From Sediminicola sp040566555 (GTDB lineage Bacteria > Bacteroidota > Bacteroidia > Flavobacteriales > Flavobacteriaceae), in contig NZ_JBEWYP010000007.1 of the NCBI RefSeq assembly GCF_040566555.1, positions 1 through 64,000 of the forward strand: a DNA stretch of 64,000 nucleotides, in the 5' to 3' direction. The position numbers and the translations under genes are program-made. Shown one piece after another: positions 24,529-33,698 of the stretch (position 1 is the first letter of the stretch; every line of letters begins with the position of its first letter). The notes below the pieces were generated by a model, which saw only the letters and a list, made by a program, of their open reading frames with translations, had not been told where the DNA came from and searched no databases.

Positions 24529-26379
24529 ATGGAAGAAAAAAAATTTGATGTAAAATCTATAATTGGCTTTGTACTGATATTCGGTATCCTCATATTCATG
24601 TTTTACCAAAATCAGCCTACTCCCGAGGAGCTAGAGGCACAAAAGGCAAAGCAAGAGCAGGTAGAGGCCCAAAATAAAGCTGCGGAAGCCGTTGTCGAAA
24701 CTCCAGCTGCTGAACCCAGTATGAATCTGCAGGACTCCACTTCTGTTGCAGGCTATAAGAATGCTGTGGGAGCTTTTGGTTTTAATACCCCATCTGAGGC
24801 TACAACAGTATTGGAAAATGATCTGGTTGTTTTAAAAGTGAGCAACAAAGGAGGACAGATCGTTGAAGCAAAGATGAAAAAATTTGTTACCTATGATTCT
24901 ATTCCGGTGTATTTGGTAAAAGATGGGAATTCATCCTTTGATATAATGTTCAAAACCAATGAGAATAGATCCCTTAATACCAAAGATCTATATTTTGAAC
25001 CCACTTTGACCAATGATGGTGATGTGCAAGTGCTCTCCATGAAGGCAAAAGTATCTCCTTCCCAATTTTTGGAGTATCGCTATGAAATGAAGCCGAATGA
25101 TTATTTGGTCGATTTTATTGTGAGATCCCAAGGACTTAATGGCATAATCAATCCGAGTGGTGCTATTAATTTGGAATGGAAACTAAAGGGAATCCGTCAC
25201 TCTAAGAGTATTCAGTACGAAAACCGATATACGAGATTGACCTATAATCATGAAGATGGAAAGATCAGTAAGCTTTCTGAAAGTAGTGATGATGATGAAT
25301 CGGAGGATACGGATATTAAATGGCTTTCGTACAGGCAGCATTTTTTCAGTTCCATTTTGGCAACCCAAACACCATTTGAAACAGCTCAATTAAATTCTGT
25401 CAACTTGGTTGAAGAGGAAAGCAAAACTGCCGGATACACAAAGGAATACAGTACTGTGGCACCATTGAAATTAGAAGGAGGAGAACTTTCTTACACAATG
25501 GACTGGTATTATGGACCTACTGATGTAAAGGTTTTATCGCAATATAAGGAGTTAGGTCTAGAAGATTCCATTCCTTTTGGATGGGGTATTTTTGGATGGA
25601 TCAACAGGTACATATTTACACCAACCTATACCTTTTTGAGCTCTTTCTTTCCCTTCGGTATTGCCATTGTGGTCATGACTATTTTGGTCCGTCTACTAAT
25701 GTCCCCGGTGACCTATAAATCTTACCTGTCTCAGGCCAAGATGAAGGTCCTGAAGCCAGAGATTAGCGAGCTAAATGAGAAGTACAAGGACAATGCCATG
25801 AAAAAGCAGCAAGAGACCATGAAGTTATATGGTAAGGCTGGGGTAAGTCCAATGAGCGGCTGTTTGCCGGCAGTGGTACAACTGCCCATATTTTATGCGC
25901 TCTTTATGTTCTTCCCAACCTCTTTTGCCCTTCGCCAAAAATCGTTTTTATGGGCAGATGACCTTTCGTCCTATGATACCATAGCGGAATTGCCGTTTAA
26001 TATTCCATTTTACGGGGATCATGTGAGTTTATTCCCAATCCTGGCATCGGTTGCTATCTTCTTTTATATGATGATGACCACAGGACAGAATATGCCATCG
26101 CAACCAGGTATGCCAAACATGAAATTTATCATGTACCTATCGCCTTTAATGATGCTATTCTTCTTTAACAGCTATGCTAGTGGATTGAGTTTGTACTACT
26201 TTGTTTCCAACTTAATTACCATTTTTATCATGCTGGCTATCAAGAAGTTTATTATCAATGAAGATAAAATTCACGCCCAGATACAAGAGAACAAGAAAAA
26301 GCCGAAGAAAGAAGGAAAGTTCCAGAAGAAAATGCGTGAGATGATGGAGCAGGCAGAAGCCCAAAAGAAAAACAAATAA
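24529..26379 (+). CDS. yidC: Membrane protein insertase YidC
   Basis: The 616-residue inner-membrane insertase begins with a TM anchor (residues about 10-25), followed by a periplasmic domain (about 75-350) of the Gram-negative type with beta-supersandwich strands. The conserved five-TM insertase core lies at about 365-580 with SPMSGCLPAVVQLPIFYALF (split as SPMSGCLP and VVQLPIFYALF) and LMMLFFFNSYASGLSLYYF. The charged C-terminal tail (KKPKKEGKFQKKMREMM) probably binds the ribosome. The region after TM1 is rich in A, E, Q, as is usual in this group. It is followed by a strong terminator. Confidence 0.96.
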   Translation: MEEKKFDVKSIIGFVLIFGILIFMFYQNQPTPEELEAQKAKQEQVEAQNKAAEAVVETPAAEPSMNLQDSTSVAGYKNAVGAFGFNTPSEATTVLENDLVVLKVSNKGGQIVEAKMKKFVTYDSIPVYLVKDGNSSFDIMFKTNENRSLNTKDLYFEPTLTNDGDVQVLSMKAKVSPSQFLEYRYEMKPNDYLVDFIVRSQGLNGIINPSGAINLEWKLKGIRHSKSIQYENRYTRLTYNHEDGKISKLSESSDDDESEDTDIKWLSYRQHFFSSILATQTPFETAQLNSVNLVEEESKTAGYTKEYSTVAPLKLEGGELSYTMDWYYGPTDVKVLSQYKELGLEDSIPFGWGIFGWINRYIFTPTYTFLSSFFPFGIAIVVMTILVRLLMSPVTYKSYLSQAKMKVLKPEISELNEKYKDNAMKKQQETMKLYGKAGVSPMSGCLPAVVQLPIFYALFMFFPTSFALRQKSFLWADDLSSYDTIAELPFNIPFYGDHVSLFPILASVAIFFYMMMTTGQNMPSQPGMPNMKFIMYLSPLMMLFFFNSYASGLSLYYFVSNLITIFIMLAIKKFIINEDKIHAQIQENKKKPKKEGKFQKKMREMMEQAEAQKKNK

Positions 26380-26396
26380 TCTATATAGTATAAAGA

Positions 26397-26429
26397 AAAA
26401 AAAAGCTCCCTTTTAAAGGGAGCTTTTTG
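26397..26429 (+). terminator. Rho-independent terminator after yidC
   Basis: AGCTCCCTT and AAGGGAGCT form a perfect stem around a three-base loop, with A run before and T run after (positions 26403-26427), about 20 bases after the yidC stop codon. Confidence 0.88.
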
Positions 26430-26524
26430 CATTAAATAGGTTTAGTTTGGAAAGATTTGGGGTTGTAAATATGGGGGATAGAAACGCGTTTTAAAAAATA
26501 TAGTTGTAAACGGTCCATATTTGT

Positions 26525-26985
26525 ATGTTAAAAGAATCCTCCTTGTTGTTGAGCAAAATTAATTTGGTTGTTAGGGCAAATAAAATCCACATTGATGAAC
26601 AGTATGGTTTAATTCTAGATTCTAATTAGTGTACTAGGTCATACAAAATCATTCCAGAATTAATTGAGGGCATAGAAGGTGAATATTCCGATAGTCTTAC
26701 CAGAATTGTCGTATCACAAGCATTAGCGAATACATTTTGGGGGTTAGATCTCAGGGTATTAAAATGTTCTTCAATAATACCTCTCGTGGCAGAGAGTTAA
26801 CATAAATGACATTCACCATTCAATATAGCTTCCAAACAGGAATCTGAATGTAATAATACACCAGCCAAATTACTTAGTTAGGAGCTTATTATGCTTGGAC
26901 CGACAATATTCAATTAGGTGGAGAAGTCGTTTTTCATTGGAAATTTACTCGAAGACTAAAATATTATACTGTAAAAGTTAAATAA
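26525..26985 (+). pseudogene. Possible decayed gene in a 640-base gene-poor gap
   Basis: Between the yidC terminator and mnmA no intact gene is found. From an ATG at 26525 one frame runs 91 codons to a TAA at 26798-26800, interrupted by one TAG after 34 codons (...GLILDSN-stop-CTRSYK...). A second frame then shows FFNNTSRGREL followed by MTFTIQYSFQTG after a stop, and a third shows AYYAWTDNIQLGGEV and ends with VKVK and TAA at 26985. Barrel-like strands suggest remains of an outer-membrane or beta-rich protein, but I cannot name a family. It could also be plain noncoding DNA. Confidence 0.3.
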
Positions 26986-27127
26986 AAATATCATCATAAA
27001 TAAATTCTGTCATTTACATTGATTTGGAGCGACAAAGAGATTTAGTATGATAGAGGTTGTCAATTTCATTTGGTAAAACCTATAGATAGGTATTGCCAAA
27101 AAGAGATTATAACATCTGCGAATTTTG

Positions 27128-27135
27128 TATTTTTG
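27128..27135 (+). promoter_or_regulatory. -7 promoter element (TATTTTTG) of mnmA
   Basis: TATTTTTG matches TAnnTTTG and lies 18 bases before the ATG at 27154. A -33 TTTG is not evident at the usual spacing. Confidence 0.45.
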
Positions 27136-27153
27136 CATATTGATTTGAAGAAG

Positions 27154-28344
27154 ATGAAAAAAGTTGTAGTAGGACTTTCTGGGGGAGTGGATTCCAGTGT
27201 AACCGCATACTTGTTAAAAGAACAAGGTTATGAGGTGATTGGCTTGTTTATGAAAAACTGGCACGATGATTCAGTGACTATTTCTGATGAGTGTCCATGG
27301 TTGGAGGATAGTAATGATGCGCTTATAGTTGCCGAAAAATTGGGGATTCCCTTTCAAACGGTAGATTTAAGTGAGCAATATAAGGAGCGGATAGTGGATT
27401 ATATGTTCCACGAATATGAAAAGGGAAGAACCCCCAATCCAGATGTTTTATGCAATAGGGAGATCAAGTTTGATGTCTTTATGAAAATCGCACTTCAATT
27501 GGGAGCAGATTATGTAGCTACTGGACATTATTGTAGGAAAGGGACCATTACCAATCCAGATGGTACCGAGACCTATCAACTTTTGGCAGGAGTAGACGGT
27601 AATAAGGACCAATCTTATTTTCTTTGTCAATTATCTCAAGAACAGTTGGCCAAAACGCTCTTCCCAATTGGGGAGCTAACCAAGCCTGAAGTCCGTAAAA
27701 TTGCAGCGGAAAACGATTTGATCACGGCAGATAAAAAAGATTCCCAAGGACTTTGTTTTATTGGTAAAGTGAGGCTTCCTGATTTTTTACAGCAAAAACT
27801 GAAACCCAAAAAGGGTGTGATCGTAGAAGTGCCATCGTCTTTGGCCCATTATCAAACAGACGTACCAACGTTTGGTTCAAAAAAGGAAGAATTGGCCTAT
27901 TATGCCATCAAACCAAATTACCAACTTGAAGACGGGAGGGTAGTGGGAGAGCACCAGGGGGCACACTATTTCACCAAAGGGCAACGTAAAGGTCTGGATG
28001 TGGGAGGAACAAAAGAACCTTTATTCGTCATTGATACCGATGTAGAAGACAATATTATTTACACGGGACAGGGAAAGAGCCATCCTGGATTGTACAGACG
28101 AACCCTTTTTGTGAGCAATGAGGAATTGCATTGGGTGCGTACAGATTTGGCTTTAAAAGCGGATGAGACCATGGAAGTGATGGCCAGAATACGTTACAGG
28201 CAACCGTTACAAAAAGCTACGTTATATCAAACTGAGGGAGGTATGTATGTAGATTTTGAAGAAAAACAATCAGCCATAACCGAAGGCCAATTTGTGGCCT
28301 GGTATCTGGAAGAGGAACTAATAGGATCAGGAGTGATCTCATAA
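27154..28344 (+). CDS. mnmA: tRNA-specific 2-thiouridylase MnmA
   Basis: The 396-residue enzyme thiolates U34 of tRNA for Lys, Glu and Gln. The N-terminal PP-loop is GLSGGVDSSV; catalytic cysteines are C100 in PDVLCNREIKF and C201 in SQGLCFIGKV. The C-terminal beta-barrel region contains GQRKGLDVGG and RIRYRQP. The start at 27154 follows the promoter element and gives the standard MKKVVVGLSGG N terminus; an upstream TTG frame extension is not supported. It is followed one base later by the subtilase gene. Confidence 0.95.
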   Translation: MKKVVVGLSGGVDSSVTAYLLKEQGYEVIGLFMKNWHDDSVTISDECPWLEDSNDALIVAEKLGIPFQTVDLSEQYKERIVDYMFHEYEKGRTPNPDVLCNREIKFDVFMKIALQLGADYVATGHYCRKGTITNPDGTETYQLLAGVDGNKDQSYFLCQLSQEQLAKTLFPIGELTKPEVRKIAAENDLITADKKDSQGLCFIGKVRLPDFLQQKLKPKKGVIVEVPSSLAHYQTDVPTFGSKKEELAYYAIKPNYQLEDGRVVGEHQGAHYFTKGQRKGLDVGGTKEPLFVIDTDVEDNIIYTGQGKSHPGLYRRTLFVSNEELHWVRTDLALKADETMEVMARIRYRQPLQKATLYQTEGGMYVDFEEKQSAITEGQFVAWYLEEELIGSGVIS

Positions 28345-28345
28345 T

Positions 28346-29995
28346 ATGGTAAAAAACATCCTTATCCTTATATTCTTTTTCACCCTTTTTGGAGCAGGAG
28401 CCCAGGAACATGCCTGGGTTTATTTTAAGGATAAAGTTGGAGTAGATGAGGCCATGGCCAATCCAGAAACTATTCTAAGTGCCCGTGCTTTGGCCAGAAA
28501 GAACAAGTTTAATATTCCAATAGATGAAAGGGATGTCCCGGTCAATGAAAGTTATATCGCCCAGGTAAAAGGGCAAGCTGGTATTGCCGTAAAAGCCAAA
28601 TCCAAGTGGTTCAATTGCGTGCATGTCATAGGAAGTATTAATGATATTGCGTCACTTTCCAGTTTGGATTTTGTAGATCGCATTTTTTATGCCAATAGAA
28701 GCCTCAATTCAAAAGCTGGAAAATCTCCCAAATATAAAAGTAAACCCGATAACCATAAAAATAAGTTTTTAACCCAGAAAGCTAATTTTATCTATGGGCA
28801 AAGTGAAGCGCAAATTTCACAGTTAAAGGTTGAAGCCCTCCACCAATCTAATTATACAGGGGAAGGATTATGGATTGCTGTGATGGATGGGGGTTTCCCA
28901 AATGTAGATCAACTTGCTGCATTTTCCCGATTACGTTCCAATAATGATTTATTAGGGGGGTATGATTTTGTAGGACGCACTACCAATATATACGCTCCAG
29001 ATGGCAATAGCCACGGTACAAGGGTCTTATCGGATATGGGGGGATATGTAGAGAATCAGCTTGTGGGGACAGCGCCAGATGCCAGTTACATGCTGTTTAG
29101 AACCGAGGATGGTGTTACGGAGACCCCAGTAGAAGAAAGTTATTGGGTGGAGGCAGCTGAAAGAGCTGATAGTTTAGGAATAGATCTTATTAATACTTCT
29201 TTAGGGTACAGTACTTTTGATAACCCTAATTATAGTTATACCCCTGCAGAGATGGATGGCAATACCGCTTTTATTTCCCAAGGGGCAAACATTGCCACCG
29301 CTAAAGGAATGTTGGTCGTTAATTCTGCGGGTAATTCCGGAAGCTCCTCTTGGGGGGTTGTTACGGCTCCGGCAGATGCCAATGTTTATACAGTAGGAGC
29401 CGTTGATATGGACGGCACCTATGTAAGTTTTAGTTCTAGGGGCCCAAATGCCCAAGGAGTGGTAAAGCCAGACGGGATGGCCATGGGAAGAAATGCGGCT
29501 GTGGTAGATGAAAATAATACAATTGTACGGAATAATGGAACGTCTTTTTCTTCGCCAATAATGGCAGGTGCCATTGCTTCATTCTGGGGCGCTTTGCCCG
29601 ATAAAACCAATCTGGAAATAATGCAGCTGGTACGGGAAAGTTCTTCCATGTATCAGAATCCAAATGCCCAAATGGGCTATGGTATACCAAATTTTGATTT
29701 GGCAATGACATTAAACGGGGTAGAAGGCCAAAATGGGGGAGAAGATGAAGGGGAACAAACCCTTGACTATATTCTGTTCCCCAATCCAATGGAAACCAAT
29801 GTTCAGATACGGTTGCCTCAGGGAAGTACCACGGCAATCCTAAGGTTGTACGATATTTATGGAAAACGTATCTTGGAAAAGCAAATCACCGAAACTGATA
29901 ACCAAATATCCGTAGAGCAATTGAGTCAGGCGATGTATATAGTTCAATTGGAAATGGAAGGAATCAGTAAGGAATACAAGTTGATCAAAAAATAA
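28346..29995 (+). CDS. Secreted S8-family subtilase with type IX sorting domain
   Basis: The 549-residue protein has a signal peptide (residues 1-20, cleavage near GAGAQ), a propeptide-like region to about residue 165, and a subtilisin domain with the catalytic triad D181 (VMDGGFP), H223 (NSHGTRV) and S400 (NNGTSFSSP). A short linker with acidic repeats (GGEDEGEQ) precedes the C-terminal type A sorting domain (LDYILFPNPMETNVQI ... GMYIV-like AMYIVQLEMEG, ending YKLIKK). It is therefore exported by the type IX system to the cell surface or medium. It follows mnmA by one base and overlaps the nitronate monooxygenase start, so the three are probably one transcript. Confidence 0.92.
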   Translation: MVKNILILIFFFTLFGAGAQEHAWVYFKDKVGVDEAMANPETILSARALARKNKFNIPIDERDVPVNESYIAQVKGQAGIAVKAKSKWFNCVHVIGSINDIASLSSLDFVDRIFYANRSLNSKAGKSPKYKSKPDNHKNKFLTQKANFIYGQSEAQISQLKVEALHQSNYTGEGLWIAVMDGGFPNVDQLAAFSRLRSNNDLLGGYDFVGRTTNIYAPDGNSHGTRVLSDMGGYVENQLVGTAPDASYMLFRTEDGVTETPVEESYWVEAAERADSLGIDLINTSLGYSTFDNPNYSYTPAEMDGNTAFISQGANIATAKGMLVVNSAGNSGSSSWGVVTAPADANVYTVGAVDMDGTYVSFSSRGPNAQGVVKPDGMAMGRNAAVVDENNTIVRNNGTSFSSPIMAGAIASFWGALPDKTNLEIMQLVRESSSMYQNPNAQMGYGIPNFDLAMTLNGVEGQNGGEDEGEQTLDYILFPNPMETNVQIRLPQGSTTAILRLYDIYGKRILEKQITETDNQISVEQLSQAMYIVQLEMEGISKEYKLIKK

Positions 29996-30936
29996 TGGAG
30001 AATAGGATTACGGAACTTTTTAAGATACAATACCCCATCATACAAGCAGGAATGATTTGGGCCAGTGGCTGGCGATTGGCCTCAACTGTGTCCAATGCAG
30101 GAGGTTTAGGAATCATCGGTGCAGGCTCTATGTACCCTGAGGTATTACGGGAACACATTCAAAAATGTCAAAGGGCAACCAAGAAACCTTTTGCAGTAAA
30201 TATCCCCATGCTTTATCCGGACATAGATCAATTGATGTCCATCGTGGTTGAGCTGGGAGTCAAGATTGTTTTTACATCCGCTGGAAACCCTAAAACATGG
30301 ACCTCTTATCTAAAAGAAAGAGGCATCATCGTGGTACATGTCGTCAGCAGTGTAAAGTTCGCTGTTAAGGCCCAGGAAGCTGGTGTTGATGCCATAGTTG
30401 CGGAAGGTTTCGAAGCAGGGGGGCACAATGGCAGGGATGAAACAACAACCTTGACCTTGATACCGGCCGTTAAGGAAAAAATTACGATCCCTTTGATAGC
30501 GGCAGGAGGAATAGCTACAGGTAGGGCAATGTTGGCGGTAATGGTCCTCGGTGCAGATGGGGTACAGGTTGGGAGTCGATTTGTAGCAAGTTACGAAGCT
30601 TCCTCCCATGAATTGTTCAAGCAAAAAGTAGTGGAGGCAGGTGAAGGGGATACCATATTAACTTTAAAAGAGTTGGCGCCTGTACGGTTGATCAAAAATA
30701 AATTCTTTCAGGACATTCAAAACCTTTATGCTAAATCTCCCTCGGTAGATGAGTTGAAACAACTATTGGGAAGGGCAAGGGCCAAGAGGGGTATGTTTGA
30801 AGGAGATATGGAAGAAGGTGAGTTGGAAATTGGCCAGGTATCGGCAATTATCCATGATATTAAGCCTGCCGCAGAAATTGTCGCCGATATGGTGGAAGAG
30901 TTTGAAGAAGCAAAAAAATATTGTACTCAACTTTAA
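29995..30936 (+). CDS. Nitronate monooxygenase-like FMN-dependent enzyme
   Basis: The 313-residue protein matches the 2-nitropropane dioxygenase/nitronate monooxygenase family: GMIWASGWRLASTVSNAGGLG at the N terminus (QAGMIWASG), AGGHNGRDE with the glycine-rich FMN-binding part, and LIAAGGIATGRAM followed by GADGVQVGSRF. Substrates may be nitronates or, for FabK-like relatives, enoyl-ACP; the sequence does not settle this. Its ATG overlaps the subtilase TAA by one base. It converges on the SCO gene 25 bases further. Confidence 0.87.
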   Translation: MENRITELFKIQYPIIQAGMIWASGWRLASTVSNAGGLGIIGAGSMYPEVLREHIQKCQRATKKPFAVNIPMLYPDIDQLMSIVVELGVKIVFTSAGNPKTWTSYLKERGIIVVHVVSSVKFAVKAQEAGVDAIVAEGFEAGGHNGRDETTTLTLIPAVKEKITIPLIAAGGIATGRAMLAVMVLGADGVQVGSRFVASYEASSHELFKQKVVEAGEGDTILTLKELAPVRLIKNKFFQDIQNLYAKSPSVDELKQLLGRARAKRGMFEGDMEEGELEIGQVSAIIHDIKPAAEIVADMVEEFEEAKKYCTQL

Positions 30937-30961
30937 AAGTGTCCTAATATTTTATTTAATT

Positions 30962-31615
30962 CTAAAAGTTGGTTCTCAATATATTGATATCCTTAATCAA
31001 TCGATCTACTTCAGAAGTTTTGGTGCCATCATAGACGCCTCTTATTTGTTTCTTGGTATCAACCAGGATAAAGTTAGGGGTATGGATAAAATCTTGCAAT
31101 CCTCCATCTCCCTCATCAACTGCGGCGAAATAACTTTTACGGGCCAAGTTGTAAATGTGTTTCTTATCCCCAGTTGTAATATTCCATTTATTTCTAATTG
31201 CATTATTTCGATCTGCATATTCTTTTAAAATGGGTACGCTATCCATTTTAGGGGTTACCGAAATAGATAGAAATGCAACCTCTTCATCATTGTTAAATAC
31301 CTTCTGTAGCCTTTGAATATGATTCGTCATTATTGGACAGATTGAAGGACAGCGAGTGAAAATAAAATCCGTAACATAAATTTTGTTTTGATAATCGTGC
31401 TGAGTAATGGTGTCCCCGTATTGATTTATTAGGCTAAAGTCAGACACCATATGGTTTTTGCGTTGGGAATGCATACTACTATCAACCAATAGTGGATTGA
31501 AATCAATTGGATTATATATAGGCAATTGCTCTTTTGATGACGTGTTGCAGGAAACTACTATCCCGCAAAATATTAAATAAAACATATAGATGGGAACCAC
31601 GGAATAAATTTTCAT
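30962..31615 (-). CDS. SCO1/SenC family lipoprotein
   Basis: The 217-residue protein is a thioredoxin-fold lipoprotein: signal peptide with the lipobox cysteine at C23 (GIVVSCNTS), redox/copper cysteines C89 and C93 in TRCPSICPIM, and the conserved histidine H178 in DFIHTPNFIL. SCO proteins deliver copper to the CuA site of cytochrome c oxidase or act as thiol oxidoreductases. It lies 67 bases downstream of the TPR gene on the same strand, suggesting a shared transcript. The cytochrome oxidase genes are not in the window. Confidence 0.9.
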   Translation of the reverse strand: MKIYSVVPIYMFYLIFCGIVVSCNTSSKEQLPIYNPIDFNPLLVDSSMHSQRKNHMVSDFSLINQYGDTITQHDYQNKIYVTDFIFTRCPSICPIMTNHIQRLQKVFNNDEEVAFLSISVTPKMDSVPILKEYADRNNAIRNKWNITTGDKKHIYNLARKSYFAAVDEGDGGLQDFIHTPNFILVDTKKQIRGVYDGTKTSEVDRLIKDINILRTNF

Positions 31616-31682
31616 GTATTACCTATAAAATGATTATTTCTCTTTATTCAATAAAGCAATGTATATGTACCCGTTACTAGAA

Positions 31683-33413
31683 TCACAATATTGAAGTAGT
31701 TATTTTGATATCTGAATGTTTCCATGCAGCTTCAAACTCTTCCTTTACAGCTTTGGCCTCATCCATTTTACCTTGGCCAATTAAACTATGGTAAAGTCCA
31801 ATCAAAGACCAACCATTTTGTCTAAGAATGGCGAGATCTTCTTTATAAATTTTTTCCGCTTCTTCTAGTTGTCCATTCTTCAACAAAATGGCGCCCAAGT
31901 TCTGACGTGTCGGGATATGCCATGCCGCAGGTTCGGTGTAAACCAATCTATCTTCAGCTAATACCGCTTTTTTTAAATGTAAAATAGCTTCTTCCGGAAG
32001 GCCGTTCAGGTTGGCCAATTCCCCTGCAACCACTTCATAGGCAATCTCTGCAATATGGGATGATGGGTTGTTTGCGGTTGCAACCAATTTCCCCATTTCT
32101 GGATCATCTTTGAAAAGGGCAATAGCATCCAATTCCTCTTTTGCCTCTTTTGCATTTCCTTTGCGTATAAAGGCTATTCCTCTGGCGTAATTGCGGATTA
32201 ATCGCAGATGTTTAATGTCTATATTGGGACTTGGTATTGTCAATATTTCATTCCATTTTCCAAATCTAGTATAAGCTAAATAAGGAGTTGCGGCAAAATC
32301 CTGTAAGAAGGTAAGCGTAACCAGTTCCCCATTTGGAACCTTTTCGGCAGTTTTAGTGGCCGCATTAATTGCAATTTGGCTATTGCCCAACATACTTGAG
32401 GCCGACCATAAAAAGTGAATGTTATGTGGATAATATCCAAAAGGATAAAGCCCTTGGGAATAACATTGGGAAATATAATCCTCATCTGCCAAAATAGCTG
32501 CTTGATTTACCTTTACAGCATCCATATAACGCCCTACTCGGATATAGATATGTGAGGGCATATGAACAATATGTCCTGCACCTGGCATTAAAGTAACTAA
32601 TTTATCTGCACTGTCAACAGCCATATCTGGCATTGGCAGTTCCATTAGATGGATGTAATAATGATGAGCTCCTGGATGCTCCGGATTTAGTTTTATGGCC
32701 TCTTCAAGGGCTATTTTAGCCTCCTTAATAAATGGAGAAGGATTGCCGTTCTTGTCCCAATAATTCCAAGGGACAGTGTTCATAATGGCTTCTGCATACA
32801 AAACTTTAATGTCCGCATCTTTGGGGAATCTTTGTGCAACCTGGGCCATAGCGTGCATATATTCCAAATTCAATACTGTAATCTCTTTTGTTAGGTCTTC
32901 GCTATATCGTTTTTGAAGAGCCTCTATCAATGCCTGCTCCTTTTTGGAGGAGTTGGAAGCCAACGCTGTTGCCTTCTCTATTGCCTTATAAGCAGCTATT
33001 TTCCTCTCATCGTCTGGTAATGGATCATTAATATTGGGACCTAAGGCCCATGCCTGACCCCAATAGGCCATAGCCGCATTTGGATCAAGTCTTGAGGCTT
33101 CCATAAATGAACGGTGGGATTCTGCATGGTTAAAGGCATATGCTAATTTTAATCCCTGATCGAAAAAGGCATGCCCCCTATTATCTTTTATGGTTATTGG
33201 GTAGTGAAGGTTTCCTAAGTTATCAAATAATGGAGCTATTTGCCGGGTTGTATCCACGTTTTGTAATACGTATTGGGCAACGGTACATTTAATAAAATTA
33301 AAAGATGCATTTTGCGATTTTTCCGAAGTGTTTTCCTCTTGGATTAGATCCACATATACAACAATGGATAATATCGCAATTGCCATTACCAAAAAGCTGA
33401 TTTTTGCTTTCAT
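31683..33413 (-). CDS. Exported TPR repeat protein
   Basis: The 576-residue protein has an N-terminal hydrophobic segment (MKAKISFLVMAIAILSIVVY) that acts as a signal anchor or signal peptide. The remainder holds tetratricopeptide repeats, clearest at AKIALEEAIKLNPEHPGAHHYY, DAVKVNQAAILADEDYI and NGQLEEAEKIYKEDLAIL (split by repeats), with conserved MAYWGQAWALGPNIND near residue 110. A TPR array implies protein-protein binding. A function with the neighbouring SCO protein, for example in copper or oxidase assembly, is an inference from the pairing. I recognise no enzymatic motif. Confidence 0.72.
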   Translation of the reverse strand: MKAKISFLVMAIAILSIVVYVDLIQEENTSEKSQNASFNFIKCTVAQYVLQNVDTTRQIAPLFDNLGNLHYPITIKDNRGHAFFDQGLKLAYAFNHAESHRSFMEASRLDPNAAMAYWGQAWALGPNINDPLPDDERKIAAYKAIEKATALASNSSKKEQALIEALQKRYSEDLTKEITVLNLEYMHAMAQVAQRFPKDADIKVLYAEAIMNTVPWNYWDKNGNPSPFIKEAKIALEEAIKLNPEHPGAHHYYIHLMELPMPDMAVDSADKLVTLMPGAGHIVHMPSHIYIRVGRYMDAVKVNQAAILADEDYISQCYSQGLYPFGYYPHNIHFLWSASSMLGNSQIAINAATKTAEKVPNGELVTLTFLQDFAATPYLAYTRFGKWNEILTIPSPNIDIKHLRLIRNYARGIAFIRKGNAKEAKEELDAIALFKDDPEMGKLVATANNPSSHIAEIAYEVVAGELANLNGLPEEAILHLKKAVLAEDRLVYTEPAAWHIPTRQNLGAILLKNGQLEEAEKIYKEDLAILRQNGWSLIGLYHSLIGQGKMDEAKAVKEEFEAAWKHSDIKITTSIL

Positions 33414-33698
33414 AGGAATATAGGTATTAGTAGTTTATTAATATTTAATGGTAAAACCTAACGCCTTAGAAGGAATATGCGCGGGTTCAATATCCAATGC
33501 AAAAGAATTAAGTATTCTATATGCAAAACAAGGTCACCAGGTGGGGGACATTGGATGTTTTTATTCATTTAAGCAATGGCTCAATTGCCTTACTTAAAGA
33601 TAATATTTTTCTCTAGAGAAATAATGATATAACAGCTTTTTTCTACTTGTAGAAGGATTTAATGTATTGATTACTTGTTATTTAGTGTAACTGGAGGA

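Noticed and set aside
28740..28860. Break in the subtilase gene near residue 150
   Set aside because: The region is only a low-complexity lysine/asparagine-rich end of the propeptide; the frame is intact and the catalytic triad follows.
33521..33616. 31-codon frame in the gap upstream of the M20 gene
   Set aside because: Too short and overlaps another short frame; no supporting feature.
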